64,000 bases of DNA from DASVCN01 sp040905665 (GTDB taxonomy: Bacteria; Deinococcota; Deinococci; Deinococcales; Trueperaceae), in assembly GCA_040905665.1 (NCBI GenBank), contig JBBDRD010000037.1, forward strand, positions 23,550 to 87,549, written 5' to 3'. Numbering within the stretch: the first letter of the stretch is position 1; the number at the start of each line of letters is the position of its first letter. Below the pieces are notes generated by a model. The model worked only from the letters and a program-made list of their open reading frames with translations. It searched no databases and was not told the origin of the DNA. The translations under genes were made by a program, and so were the position numbers. Positions 1 through 8,400 of this stretch are shown here, piece by piece.

Positions 1-189
1 CAGAAGGTCGACGATGCCCGGCGTGATCGCCCGCTGAATGTCTAGCGATGGGATGGGCTCGGCGATGGCAACCTCGAGGTGGCCACCGCGGTTTTGTGCG
101 GTAGAGAAGGAGAAAAGGACAAGCAGCACGGTTATGGCGAGCTTGTCGATCAAACGTGGACGGCGAGCAGAAATTCGCCCTTGCTTCAT
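1..189 (-). CDS. Peptide-type ABC substrate-binding protein, N-terminal part (runs off the window)
   Basis: An open minus-strand frame runs from an ATG at 189 to the window edge, giving 63 residues. It has a basic N-terminus, a hydrophobic stretch (about residues 16-29) and a cleavage-like STAQ, then GGHLEVAIAEPIPSLDIQ. That matches the start of family 5 (peptide/nickel-type) periplasmic binding proteins, where a GG-L-V-A-x-x-x-x-P-x-x-LDP-like motif follows the signal peptide. There is no lipobox cysteine, so a soluble periplasmic protein is expected. A GGAGG ribosome site lies at 196-200 on the minus strand, which supports this start. Its permeases would lie outside the window. The ligand cannot be told. 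Confidence 0.7.
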   Translation of the reverse strand, partial: MKQGRISARRPRLIDKLAITVLLVLFSFSTAQNRGGHLEVAIAEPIPSLDIQRAITPGIVDLL

Positions 190-444
190 AAACTACCTCC
201 GAGCAGCGGAAAGGGGTGGAGCGCCAAGTGCGGACGTTTGCTTCATTGTGAGCCTAGAAACCAACCTCCTTGCCCGGGATAAGTGTCGCAGATAAAATAC
301 GCGCAGCTAAAATACATTTGTGTTCATATTGTTTCTTTTGTGATTATTGTATGCTTGCTTCCGCGTAGAAGTCAACAAGTTTCGTCATCGCGTCGGCCCC
401 CGCCTGCTGCAAACCGGGCGGCGCCGGAAATCGAGGAAAATCCC
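190..444. other. Divergent intergenic region between the binding protein and the M42 peptidase
   Basis: No gene is supported here. It holds the minus-strand ribosome site of the binding protein (196-200) and an unusually AT-rich stretch (about 287-360) that is the likely site of divergent promoters. No -35/-10 pair stands out enough to call. The plus-strand peptidase frame is open back to 283, but residues coded before 445 have no resemblance to the family. Confidence 0.4.
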
Positions 445-1551
445 GTGCAGCAGCAACCATTGACTAGCGAAGCGCTCGCCGACTTCGAACAACTCACCCA
501 GATACCCGGACTAGCCGGACACGAACAACGAGTAGCCGCATTCATGACCAAACGAATGCAACCCCTAGCCCACCACACCCACACCGACACACTCGGCAAC
601 GTCATCGCCACCATAGAAGGCACCGACCCCAACGCACCCACCATCATGCTCTTCGCCCACATGGACTCACTCGGCTTCATCGTCCGCAAAATCGACGACA
701 ACGGCTACATCAAAGTCCACCGCCTAGGCGGCATCCCCGAAAAAGTACTCCCCGCCACACCCGTCACCATCACCACCAGCACCGGCCAAGACATCCAAGG
801 CATCATCGGCATCAAAGCCCACCACGTCACCCCACCCGAAGAAAAATACACAGTCACACCACTCCAAGAACTCTTCATCGACATCGGCTCACAAAACAAA
901 CAACAAACCCAAAACACCGGCATCCAAACCGGCGACCCCATCACCTACACCGGCCAATTCAAACAACTCACCAACAACAAAATCACCGCCACCTTCATCG
1001 ACAACCGAAGCGGCTGCCTCACCCTCCTCGAAACCCTAAAAAACCTCCACAAAAACCCACCCAAAGCAACCACCCACATCGTCGCCACCGTCCAAGAAGA
1101 ATTCAACCTAAGAGGCGCAGCACCAGCAGCCCACAACCTCAAACCAAACATCGCAATCTGTCTCGACGGCTCTGCGGGCGCGGACACCCCGGACCTGCAG
1201 GAGATGTCCGACGTCGCCCTTGGCCTTGGGCCCATGATGAACCTCTACTCTTTCCACGGCCGGGGTACCCTGAACGGCCTGATGCCCCATCCGGCCCTCG
1301 TGCGCGCCTTTACTCGCGTCGCGAGAGAGAACGATCTCCCCTTACAGCGCAACGTCAGTTTTGGCGGTCTCACCGACGCGTCTTACGTACAGCTCGAGAA
1401 CGGAGGCACGCCGGCAATCGACTTGGGTATCCCTCGGCGCTACCTTCATAGCCCCACCGAGGTTTGCGACCTGCGTGACATCGCCGGACTCGTGGCGCTT
1501 GTCACCACGTTCATTCAGGAGGTTGGAGCCGATTTCGACTTCAGTCGATGA
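445..1551 (+). CDS. M42 family metallo-aminopeptidase (glutamyl/deblocking aminopeptidase type)
   Basis: Predicted cytosolic dinuclear-metal aminopeptidase that trims N-terminal residues from peptides. With the GTG start at 445 (GAGGA ribosome site at 433-437) the protein has 368 residues, close to the family norm of about 350. The metal and catalytic signature is complete: His72 and Asp74 in AHMDSLG, Asp186 in DNRSG, the Glu218-Glu219 pair in QEEF, Asp241 in CLDGS and His335 in RYLHSPTE. An upstream ATG at 283 would add 54 residues without family similarity. The oddity is codon use: residues 20-238 use only codons ending in A or C apart from ATG, while both flanks use all four bases. The function is well supported; the preferred substrate is not. 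Confidence 0.88.
   Translation: MQQQPLTSEALADFEQLTQIPGLAGHEQRVAAFMTKRMQPLAHHTHTDTLGNVIATIEGTDPNAPTIMLFAHMDSLGFIVRKIDDNGYIKVHRLGGIPEKVLPATPVTITTSTGQDIQGIIGIKAHHVTPPEEKYTVTPLQELFIDIGSQNKQQTQNTGIQTGDPITYTGQFKQLTNNKITATFIDNRSGCLTLLETLKNLHKNPPKATTHIVATVQEEFNLRGAAPAAHNLKPNIAICLDGSAGADTPDLQEMSDVALGLGPMMNLYSFHGRGTLNGLMPHPALVRAFTRVARENDLPLQRNVSFGGLTDASYVQLENGGTPAIDLGIPRRYLHSPTEVCDLRDIAGLVALVTTFIQEVGADFDFSR
502..1158 (+). other. Codon block with third positions restricted to A or C
   Basis: I read 219 consecutive codons of the M42 gene. Of these, 215 end in A or C and the other four are ATG, which has no synonym. No NNT and no other NNG codon occurs. CAG at 499-501 precedes the block and TGT at 1159-1161 follows it, and mixed codon use resumes at once on both sides. 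The protein family signature runs unbroken through the block, so this is a synonymous effect inside a working gene. Confidence 0.95.
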
Positions 1552-1563
1552 TTGGCGAAAACC

Positions 1564-2631
1564 CTACTCCTTCTCCCTCTGCCCTAACCGCTCCAGCCGA
1601 TACGCCGTACCCTGGGTAACCGCCTCGCACCACTCGCGGTTCTCGAGGTACCACTCAACGGTCTCGCGCAGCGCCGCCTCGAACGTGCGCCGCGGCGCCC
1701 AGCCCAGCTCGTTGCGGATCTTCCCGGCGTCTATCGCGTAGCGCAGATCATGCCCGGGACGGTCCTCTACGAAGGTGATCAGTTCAAAATACGGCTTATC
1801 GGAAGGTGCCAGTTCGTCTAGCGCTTCGCAGATAGTCTTCACAACCTGCAGGTTGGTCCGCTCGCTGTCTCCGCCGATGTTGTAGGTCTCCCCCGGCCGG
1901 CCGCCCTCCAGCACCTCCAGCAATCCACTCACGTGATCGTCGACGTGAAGCCAGTCGCGCACGTTCTCTCCACGTCCGTACACCGGAATCGGTTCACCCG
2001 CCGTGGCACGCAGGGTCGCGAGCGGGATCAACTTCTCGGGAAATTGGTAGGGGCCGTAGTTGTTCGAGCAGTTGGTGACGATTACGGGTAGATCGAAGGT
2101 GTGGTGGTAGGCCTTGGCGAAGTGATCGGCCGACGCCTTCGAGGCCGAATAGGGCGAACGCGGATCGTAGCGGGAGTCTTCGCGAAAGCGCCCCTGGGCC
2201 CCCAAGGAACCGTAGACCTCATCTGTCGACACATGCAGGAAGCGGAACTCCTCCCACGGCGCGCCCGAGAGACTATCCCAGTAGCGGCGAGCCGCCTCGA
2301 GGAGGACGAAGGTGCCTTGCACATTGGTACGCAGGAACTCCGCCGGACCGTCGATCGAACGGTCGACATGGGTCTCGGCTGCGAGGTGGAGTACGGCGTC
2401 GGGCTGATACTGGGCGAAAACCTTCTCGATCGCATCGCCGTCGGCGATATCGATCCGTTCCAGGTGGTGACGGGGGCTCTCCAACGCCTCGCCCAGGCTT
2501 TCGACGTGCCCGGCGTAGGTGAGCTTGTCGACGTTGACGACTCGATGAGGCGTGTTGGCGATGAGGTGACGCACCAAGGCCGAACCGATAAAGCCGGCGC
2601 CCCCGGTGACCAGAAGTGTTCTCGATGTCAT
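1564..2631 (-). CDS. rfbB: dTDP-glucose 4,6-dehydratase
   Basis: NAD-dependent short-chain dehydrogenase that turns dTDP-glucose into dTDP-4-keto-6-deoxyglucose, the second step to dTDP-rhamnose and other deoxysugars for surface glycans. The 355-residue protein opens with the Rossmann motif TGGAGFIG, followed by DKLTYAG, the catalytic HVSTDEVYGS and the YSASK tyrosine-lysine pair, then NCSNNYGPYQFPEKLIP, which is diagnostic of RfbB. The ATG at 2631 is chosen over an upstream start at 2694 because the family starts just before the Rossmann strand and because a -10-like TATGCT sits exactly 6 nt upstream, suggesting a leaderless mRNA. The other rml genes are not nearby. It ends 12 nt from the M42 gene, convergently. 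Confidence 0.93.
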   Translation of the reverse strand: MTSRTLLVTGGAGFIGSALVRHLIANTPHRVVNVDKLTYAGHVESLGEALESPRHHLERIDIADGDAIEKVFAQYQPDAVLHLAAETHVDRSIDGPAEFLRTNVQGTFVLLEAARRYWDSLSGAPWEEFRFLHVSTDEVYGSLGAQGRFREDSRYDPRSPYSASKASADHFAKAYHHTFDLPVIVTNCSNNYGPYQFPEKLIPLATLRATAGEPIPVYGRGENVRDWLHVDDHVSGLLEVLEGGRPGETYNIGGDSERTNLQVVKTICEALDELAPSDKPYFELITFVEDRPGHDLRYAIDAGKIRNELGWAPRRTFEAALRETVEWYLENREWCEAVTQGTAYRLERLGQREKE

Positions 2632-2637
2632 GAGCCG

Positions 2638-2643
2638 AGCATA
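2638..2643 (-). promoter_or_regulatory. -10 hexamer TATGCT of a probable leaderless promoter for rfbB
   Basis: On the minus strand TATGCT is followed by six bases and then the ATG at 2631. This places the transcription start at or next to the start codon. No Shine-Dalgarno sequence is visible. Confidence 0.5.
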
Positions 2644-2729
2644 CCGCTGCCATCGCGAACCGGGAACCACGGCGCAACCGACAGTTGACCGCATGAGGAG
2701 AGGCGGCTGCTACGCTCTCGAAACAGCTC

Positions 2730-3314
2730 TCACGACAGGAAGTACTCCGGCTCGTTGCCCGCCTTCCACTTGATGTTGCAACCAACGCTTGGCCGCTGAT
2801 CGGGCGCTACGGGCCGACCGGCCAGCACCGCGTCGACGGCGGCGATCAGATCCTCGCCGGTTACCGGCACATCGTTACGAGGACGACTGCCGTCGAACTG
2901 CCCACGGTAGGCGAGCCTAAGGTCGCCGTCGAACAGAAAGAAATCGGGGGTACAGGCGGCAGAATACGCCTTGGCTACCTGCTGAGTCTCGTCGAGGAGA
3001 TACGGGAACCGAAACCCCAGCTGCGCCGCCATCTTCCGCAGGTTCTCTGGACCGTCATCAGCGTAGCGTTCGACGTCGTTCGATCCTATCGCCACCACCC
3101 CCAGGCCCCGTTCGAGGTATGAATTGGCCACCTCGGCAACTTTCTGCTGCACGTGCTTGACGAACGGGCAGTGTTGTGAAAGGAACATCACCAGCAGGCC
3201 TTGCTTGCCTTCGAAATCACTCAGGCTCACTTCCTGGCCCGACGAGACGTCCGGCAGAGCGAAGCCGGGCGCCGCTGTATTCAGGGGGAGCATCGTAGAT
3301 GCGGTATCGACCAT
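2730..3314 (-). CDS. Thioredoxin-fold redoxin (AhpC/TSA-type) protein
   Basis: A 194-residue protein of the peroxiredoxin/thioredoxin-like group annotated as redoxin-domain proteins. After LPLNTAAPGFALPDVSSG comes SLSDFEGKQGLLVMFLSQHCPFVKH, where a single cysteine (Cys49) occupies the active-site loop of a CxxC-like position (HCPFVKH), then VAIGSNDVERY and the cis-proline-like ACTPDFFLFD. Only one cysteine of the usual pair remains in the loop, as is common in this subfamily. No signal peptide is seen, so it is cytosolic. A GGAGG site lies 8 nt before the ATG at 3314 and a TAAGAT hexamer further upstream on the minus strand. A role in thiol-based peroxide defence is inferred from the fold only. 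Confidence 0.8.
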   Translation of the reverse strand: MVDTASTMLPLNTAAPGFALPDVSSGQEVSLSDFEGKQGLLVMFLSQHCPFVKHVQQKVAEVANSYLERGLGVVAIGSNDVERYADDGPENLRKMAAQLGFRFPYLLDETQQVAKAYSAACTPDFFLFDGDLRLAYRGQFDGSRPRNDVPVTGEDLIAAVDAVLAGRPVAPDQRPSVGCNIKWKAGNEPEYFLS

Positions 3315-3413
3315 CCTTGGAACCTCCGGCCCTAATCTTAAGGCCCGCGCTCCGCATGGTCGTCGGAAGAAAACCGGCACGAGCTGGGGATTAGCCGCTG
3401 GGAACGGAAGTGA

Positions 3414-3419
3414 TACGCT
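3414..3419 (+). promoter_or_regulatory. -10 hexamer TACGCT of a probable leaderless promoter for aroC
   Basis: TACGCT is followed by six bases (3420-3425) and the aroC ATG at 3426. No ribosome-binding site is present between them, so translation of a leaderless mRNA is the likely mode. Confidence 0.5.
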
Positions 3420-3425
3420 TTCCCA

Positions 3426-4580
3426 ATGTTGAGATACCTCTCCGCAGGCGAATCGCATGGCCCCGTCCTCACATCGCTGCTGGACGGCGTGCCGGCAGGT
3501 CTGACGCTCGAACCCGCGAAGCACATCGATCCGTGGCTCTCCCGCCGGCAGGGCGGCTACGGCCGCGGGCGGCGCCAGGTGATCGAGACCGACGCCGCCC
3601 GGGTAGTAGGCGGGCTCCGCGCCGGCAGGACAACCGGCGCGCCAGTCGCCATTCACGTCGAGAACAAGGACTGGCGCAACTGGCAGAAGATCATGGCGCC
3701 CGAGCCGGGCAACGAGCCGCGATCTCGCAAACTCACCGGCGCCCGACCAGGTCATGCCGACCTTGCCGGCGGCATCAAGTACGGGCACAAGGATCTGCGC
3801 GATGTGCTCGAGAGGGCTTCGGCCAGGGAAACGGCGAGCCGGGTGGCGGCGGGGGCGATAGCGCTGCGCATCCTGGAGGAAGCGGGGATCCAGGGCTGCG
3901 CCCGAGTGGTGGCCCTGGGCGGCATCGACTGTGACGGCGGAATGGACTGGGACCATGTCGACAGACTAGACGAGAGCCCGGTGCGCTGCTTCGAGCAGTC
4001 GGCAGAGGAGCAGATTATCTCGGCTATCGATCAGGCGAAGAAGGATGGCGACACACTGGGCGGTATCGTCGAGGCACGCTTCCGCGGTGTACCCATTGGA
4101 CTGGGGTCACACACGCAGTGGGACCGCAAGCTCGACGGCCGCTTGGCGCAGGCCGCCATGAGCATTCAGTCGTTCAAGGGAGCCGAGGTGGGTGATGGCT
4201 GGAGCGCCGCAGGACTGCGTGGATCGCAGGTTCACGACGCGATCTTCCGCGAAGGCGACGATTTCTACCGCAAGACCAACCGTGCCGGTGGCCTGGAGGG
4301 CGGCATTACCAACGGGGACGAGCTGGTGATCCGCGGGGCGGCCAAGCCGATCGCCACGCTCATGAAGCCCCTCCCGTCGGTCGACGTGGAGAGCAAGGAG
4401 GCAACCGACGCAGCACGAGAACGTAGCGACACAACCGCCGTGCCGGCCGCCTCGATCGTACTGCTGGCCATGACCGCGCTGGTACTGGCCGACGCCCTGA
4501 TGGAGAAGTTCGGGGCAGACACGATGCGTGAAATAGTCGAGCGGGTTGCGACGCACAAGGAGTATGTGGCGGGGTACTAG
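3426..4580 (+). CDS. aroC: Chorismate synthase
   Basis: Catalyses the last shikimate-pathway step, trans-elimination of phosphate from EPSP to give chorismate, with reduced FMN as cofactor. The 384-residue length and all family blocks fit: LSAGESHGP at the N-terminus, the RPGHADLAGGIKYGHKD segment, ERASARETASRVAAGA, and the C-terminal ERSDTTAVPAASIV with the conserved arginine-serine-aspartate loop. It stands alone, divergent from the redoxin gene, with a -10 hexamer 6 nt before the ATG and no ribosome site. It is a housekeeping enzyme in a window otherwise devoted to catabolism. Confidence is very high because the motifs are specific to this single family. Confidence 0.97.
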   Translation: MLRYLSAGESHGPVLTSLLDGVPAGLTLEPAKHIDPWLSRRQGGYGRGRRQVIETDAARVVGGLRAGRTTGAPVAIHVENKDWRNWQKIMAPEPGNEPRSRKLTGARPGHADLAGGIKYGHKDLRDVLERASARETASRVAAGAIALRILEEAGIQGCARVVALGGIDCDGGMDWDHVDRLDESPVRCFEQSAEEQIISAIDQAKKDGDTLGGIVEARFRGVPIGLGSHTQWDRKLDGRLAQAAMSIQSFKGAEVGDGWSAAGLRGSQVHDAIFREGDDFYRKTNRAGGLEGGITNGDELVIRGAAKPIATLMKPLPSVDVESKEATDAARERSDTTAVPAASIVLLAMTALVLADALMEKFGADTMREIVERVATHKEYVAGY

Positions 4581-4604
4581 GGCGACCGTCAATCAGATCG
4601 GTTT

Positions 4605-4622
4605 GCTCGCCGGCGTGCGAGC
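4605..4622. terminator. Short hairpin between convergent genes
   Basis: GCTCGC and GCGAGC form a 6-bp stem around a 6-nt loop in the 47-nt gap between aroC and the convergent dehydrogenase gene. There is no clear T-run on either strand, so its strength as a terminator is doubtful. Confidence 0.35.
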
Positions 4623-4627
4623 CGCCT

Positions 4628-5590
4628 TCAATACCCTCGGCGCTTGTCAACGACATTCCGTAGCGGTTCGCCCGCCTGGTAGCGCTCCAGGTTGTCCAAC
4701 AGGATCTCGAACGCGCGCTCGTCGTAGTGCGGCGTCGAACCGGAGTAATGGCTCGTGACGATGACGTTCTCCATGGCCCACAACCGCGAGTCCACCGGCA
4801 AGGGCTCCTCCTCGAACACGTCCAGGCCCGCGCCGGCGATCCAGCCCTCCTGCAAAGCAGCAACGAGCGCAACCTCGTCGACCGTTCCGCCTCTCCCTAT
4901 GTTGACCAGATAGGCCGACTCTTTCATTGCGTGCAGCTCCGCCTCGCCGATCATCCCCTGCGTCTCGCGGGTGAGCGGCACGGTTAACACTACGAAGTCG
5001 GCATGGGGTAGGAGTTTGGGCAGATGGTCCGTGCCGTGCATTTCCGATACGCCCTCGGCTCCCTTGGAGGGATCGTGCCGCACGCCAACTACTCGCATGC
5101 CTAGTGCAGAGGCGAGCCGGGCAGTCCTCGCACCAATTTCTCCAACCCCGATAAGGAGCATCGTCTTATCGGCTAATTCGAACACCCCCGATCCATCGGG
5201 CGCGTTCCAGTTCTTCTCCACTTGATCCCTCACCGCTCGAGGCAGAGCGCGGGCAAACGCGAACATGAAGGCCAGGATGTGCTCGCTTATCGGAATGGAG
5301 TGAACCCCGGAGGCGTTGGTGAGGAGGAAGTCGGCCGTAACAGCCTCCGGATGCTGCAGCAACCAGTCGGACCCGGCGCCCCACTGTTGGAACCAGCGCA
5401 AGCGCGGCGCCTTCGGCAGAAGATCGCGTGGAAACTGGCCCGCGACAACCTCTATCTCGCCCAACAGCTCTTCTATCTCCTCGCGCTCCCGGGAGACGAC
5501 GACGCGGAGGTTCGGCGCGATGGCACGCACCCGCTCGATTTGCGTTTCGGTCAGTGTGTCCGGTTCAAGGGCAAGCAGCAGGACGTTCAC
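4628..5590 (-). CDS. D-2-hydroxyacid dehydrogenase (NAD-dependent)
   Basis: A 320-residue member of the D-isomer-specific 2-hydroxyacid dehydrogenases, which interconvert 2-oxoacids and D-2-hydroxyacids. The central Rossmann motif is GVGEIGARTARLASALGMRVVG. The catalytic arginine lies in VNIGRGGTVDE, the glutamate in DVFEEEPLP, and the histidine in VTSHYSGSTPHYDERA. The start is a GTG at 5590 that shares four bases (GTGA) with the stop of the small upstream gene, so the two are probably translationally coupled. The substrate cannot be read from sequence; glyoxylate, hydroxypyruvate or phosphoglycerate-type substrates are all possible. Transcription is convergent with aroC. Confidence 0.88.
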   Translation of the reverse strand: MNVLLLALEPDTLTETQIERVRAIAPNLRVVVSREREEIEELLGEIEVVAGQFPRDLLPKAPRLRWFQQWGAGSDWLLQHPEAVTADFLLTNASGVHSIPISEHILAFMFAFARALPRAVRDQVEKNWNAPDGSGVFELADKTMLLIGVGEIGARTARLASALGMRVVGVRHDPSKGAEGVSEMHGTDHLPKLLPHADFVVLTVPLTRETQGMIGEAELHAMKESAYLVNIGRGGTVDEVALVAALQEGWIAGAGLDVFEEEPLPVDSRLWAMENVIVTSHYSGSTPHYDERAFEILLDNLERYQAGEPLRNVVDKRRGY

Positions 5591-5709
5591 GAGAGCATGT
5601 TAGAACGCGGCCGGCCTAAGAGAACCTCGTCGCCGGGCCGGAAAGGCGGCACCGACTTCCCGTCGCGCAGGTTCTTGAGGATTTCGCTCTCGGCGTCTGA
5701 TAGCTTCAT
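5587..5709 (-). CDS. Small 40-residue protein coupled to the D-2-hydroxyacid dehydrogenase
   Basis: An ATG at 5709 opens a 40-codon frame, MKLSDAESEILKNLRDGKSV and on, ending in TGA at 5587-5589. Its stop overlaps the GTG start of the downstream dehydrogenase by four bases, the classic coupling arrangement. The first half looks like an amphipathic helix (SDAESEILKNLRDG) and the second half is proline- and arginine-rich. I do not recognise a family. It could be a genuine small protein or a leader peptide that loads ribosomes onto the dehydrogenase message. The clean overlap is the main support. Confidence 0.5.
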   Translation of the reverse strand: MKLSDAESEILKNLRDGKSVPPFRPGDEVLLGRPRSNMLS

Positions 5710-5838
5710 GCTTGATTATTGACTTTCGTCACTGCCCAGCACGGGCACTCCAAGCAACACTGTTCTACCGTTTCGCCCATGACCCGGAAAGCCATTCACT
5801 CGGGAAGCACACTAGGCAGCTCGGGCAGGAGGGTACGT

Positions 5839-7080
5839 ATGGACATCTACATGCTGGTGCTCGCCATCCTCGGAATCGCATTCCTGGGGGCGGCGTGGAT
5901 ACCCAGACTGGTGTTCCACGCTCCGCTCTCGTTCCCGTTTCTCTATGTGGCGTTCGGCTTCCTGCTGTTTTCGTTGCCGCTCGGCCTACGGTTGCCGAAC
6001 CCTCTCGAAAACAGCTTCTTTACCGAGCGCTTCACCGAATTGCTGGTGATCATCGCGCTCACCGGCGCGGGGCTCAAGCTCGCCCGGCCGATGACCTTGT
6101 CCAACTGGAGTGTGACCGGCCGCCTGTTACTGCTGGCGATGCCCCTCACCATTGGGCTGGCGGCGCTGCTCGGCTGGTGGGTGTTGGGTCTCGCACCGGC
6201 CTCCGCCCTGCTGCTTGGCGCTGTCCTGGCGCCAACCGATCCCGTGCTTGCCGCTGACGTTCAGGCGGGGCCGCCCGGCCACGGCGCGGAGGGTGAGACC
6301 CGCTTTGCTCTTACCGCCGAGGCCGGGCTCAATGACGGCCTGGCTTTCCCCTTCATCCACCTCGCCATCGCAGCTGCTGCGGCAACCTCATCTGACCTCG
6401 GATGGCTGGCGGAGTGGGCCGTCTTCGACCTGCTGCTCAGAGTGGCGGTCGGCACGACAATGGGAATCGTGCTGGGACTGCTGATGTCGAAGATCATCTT
6501 CCGTCTGCCCGGTTCAGGAGTTGCTTATTCACGAGATGCGTTCGTGGTGGTGGCGGTTACCCTACTGGCCTACGGCCTCACCGAACTGCTCCACGGCTAC
6601 GGCTTTCTAGCGGTGTTCCTGGCGGCGCTCACTCTTCGGCAGCAGGAACGCGACCATCCCTATCACGAGCAGCTACACGATTTCTCAGCCGGTCTGGAAC
6701 TTCTGCTGATGACCCTCATGCTCATCCTGTTCGGCGGCTTGATCGGGCAAGGGCTGCTGGCAGGTCTGGATTGGCGGATGATCGTCGTAGCGGCCTCTAT
6801 CGTCTTCCTGGTGCGTCCCGTTACCGGACTGCTTTCATTGATCGGATGGCGGTCACCACTCACCCAACGAGGAGCCATCGCCGTCTACGGGATCCGAGGG
6901 ATCGGCTCGCTCTACTACCTCTCCTTTGCCCTCAACAGGCAGGAGTTTTCGGATGTATCGGTCCTCTGGCAAACCGTGAGCGTCAGCATCCTGCTGTCGA
7001 TCGTCATCCATGGCGCCACTGCCACCTTCGTGATGGCACGTGTGGACAACGAGATCGATAGTCGTGAGGGAGCAAGCTAA
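5839..7080 (+). CDS. Cation:proton antiporter, CPA1/NhaP type
   Basis: A 413-residue inner-membrane protein with about 12 hydrophobic segments along its whole length. The family signature is clear: LAPTDPVLAADVQAG with the ion-binding aspartate region, FALTAEAGLNDGLAFP, and the C-terminal AIAVYGIRGIGSLYYLSFAL. It would exchange Na+ or K+ for H+ and serve in pH and salt homeostasis. The ATG at 5839 is preferred because an AGGAGG site lies just upstream and the protein starts directly with the first membrane helix; frames back to 5719 add a non-family segment. A degraded copy of its C-terminus lies at 51212-51343. Confidence 0.88.
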   Translation: MDIYMLVLAILGIAFLGAAWIPRLVFHAPLSFPFLYVAFGFLLFSLPLGLRLPNPLENSFFTERFTELLVIIALTGAGLKLARPMTLSNWSVTGRLLLLAMPLTIGLAALLGWWVLGLAPASALLLGAVLAPTDPVLAADVQAGPPGHGAEGETRFALTAEAGLNDGLAFPFIHLAIAAAAATSSDLGWLAEWAVFDLLLRVAVGTTMGIVLGLLMSKIIFRLPGSGVAYSRDAFVVVAVTLLAYGLTELLHGYGFLAVFLAALTLRQQERDHPYHEQLHDFSAGLELLLMTLMLILFGGLIGQGLLAGLDWRMIVVAASIVFLVRPVTGLLSLIGWRSPLTQRGAIAVYGIRGIGSLYYLSFALNRQEFSDVSVLWQTVSVSILLSIVIHGATATFVMARVDNEIDSREGAS

Positions 7081-7140
7081 CCGAGGGTCAGGATGACTGC
7101 GCCCCCAACGGCCGTGGTCAGCGGAGTTGTCCGAATTACT

Positions 7141-8400
7141 TCAGAGGCTCGCGTCGAGTTCGAGCAGCGCCTCCAGAATTACTTCTGCCCCGGCGGCGAC
7201 ATCTTCGTATGAAGCATCCTCGGCCGGGTTATGACTCACACCGTCACTGCAGGGAATGAAGAGCATCGCGATGGGGGCGATTCGGGCGACCTGCATGGCG
7301 TCGTGGCCGGCGCCGCTGGTCATCTGCCGGTAATCGTGGCCCCGTCGTTGGCAGCCCCGTTCGAGCGCGCTCAGCAGCCGGTCGTGGCTGCGCGCAGGAG
7401 GGGCAACGCTCAGCGATTCCACCTCCACGTCGAGGTCGGGGGCGAGCGTTCGAGCGAAGTTCCTCGTGCCTTCCAGGAACTCCTCGACGCGCGCCTCATC
7501 GAGCGATCGCGCCTCGACGATCATCCGCACCTCGCCCGGTACGACGTTCGCGCCGTTGGGGAGAACGTCGAAGCGTCCGACGGTGGCAACGAAAGACTCC
7601 CGCTCCGCTATCTCCCTAGCACGCTGCGAAACGTCCTGCACCAGCCGCGACGCCCCCACCAACGCGTCTCGCCGCAAGTTCATGGGCATGGTGCCGGCGT
7701 GCGCCGCCTGTCCACGAACCGTGATAGCCAGCCGGTGGATGGCGACGATTCCCTCGACCAGCCCTATCGTCTTGCCCTCGCGCTCGAGCACTGGACCCTG
7801 TTCGATGTGGAGCTCGAGGAACGCGGCAAGCTCGCCGGCTTCAACGAGCGGTGCAGTCAGGGCGCGCGGATCGCCACCAACACGCTCGATAGCCTCGGCC
7901 AGGGGCTCGCCGGCCGGGTTGGTCGCCTCCAGCATCTCCGCGGTGAGGGCGCCGACGAGCGCTCGACTACCCACGCAGGAGGCCCCGTAATCGCTCGGCT
8001 CCTCGGAGAGAAAGTCGAATACCCAGAGCGGATGGCGCAGCTCCACGCCATTCTCGTGAAGCGTGTGCGCTGCCTCGAGCGCCGCAACGACGCCGGCGAT
8101 GCCGTCGAACCTGCCGCCGCCAACGACCGTGTCGATGTGTGAGCCGGCGGCTAGCGCCGGCAGGTTCGAATCCGAGCCGGGTCGCCTCCCCACGAGGTTT
8201 CCACCGGCGTCGACGCTGGGCTCGAGGCCCGCGCCGCGCAGCTCTTCACCCAGCCAGCCACGTGCCTCTTTGAACAGGTCGGTGAAGGCCCGCCGTGTGT
8301 ATGGTCGGCCACTCTCGGTGAGGGCGGCAAGCCGCTCGATGCGCTCCCGCACTCGCAAGGTGTTGACTGCCAACAGAGGGGTACCGCCCGGCGACGTCAT
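7141..8400 (-). CDS. M20 family N-carbamoyl-L-amino acid / allantoate amidohydrolase
   Basis: A 419-residue enzyme of the hydantoinase/carbamoylase branch of M20 metallohydrolases, which open ureido or carbamoyl amino acids with release of ammonia and CO2. Seen are GSHIDTVVGGGRFDGIAGV with the metal His and Asp, EEPSDYGASCVGSRALVG with the catalytic Glu pair, LELHIEQGPVLE, SGAGHDAMQ and the final metal histidine in DGVSHNPAED. Its ATG at 8400 overlaps the stop of the racemase gene by four bases. As the last gene of the operon it would process the linear product made by the cyclic amidohydrolase encoded upstream. Allantoate, N-carbamoyl amino acids and ureidopropionate cannot be told apart by eye. 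Confidence 0.87.
   Translation of the reverse strand: MTSPGGTPLLAVNTLRVRERIERLAALTESGRPYTRRAFTDLFKEARGWLGEELRGAGLEPSVDAGGNLVGRRPGSDSNLPALAAGSHIDTVVGGGRFDGIAGVVAALEAAHTLHENGVELRHPLWVFDFLSEEPSDYGASCVGSRALVGALTAEMLEATNPAGEPLAEAIERVGGDPRALTAPLVEAGELAAFLELHIEQGPVLEREGKTIGLVEGIVAIHRLAITVRGQAAHAGTMPMNLRRDALVGASRLVQDVSQRAREIAERESFVATVGRFDVLPNGANVVPGEVRMIVEARSLDEARVEEFLEGTRNFARTLAPDLDVEVESLSVAPPARSHDRLLSALERGCQRRGHDYRQMTSGAGHDAMQVARIAPIAMLFIPCSDGVSHNPAEDASYEDVAAGAEVILEALLELDASL

Noticed and set aside
8161..8180. tRNA T-loop-like string GGTTCGAATCC
   Set aside because: It is inside the M20 hydrolase coding sequence and has no acceptor stem or anticodon arm around it.
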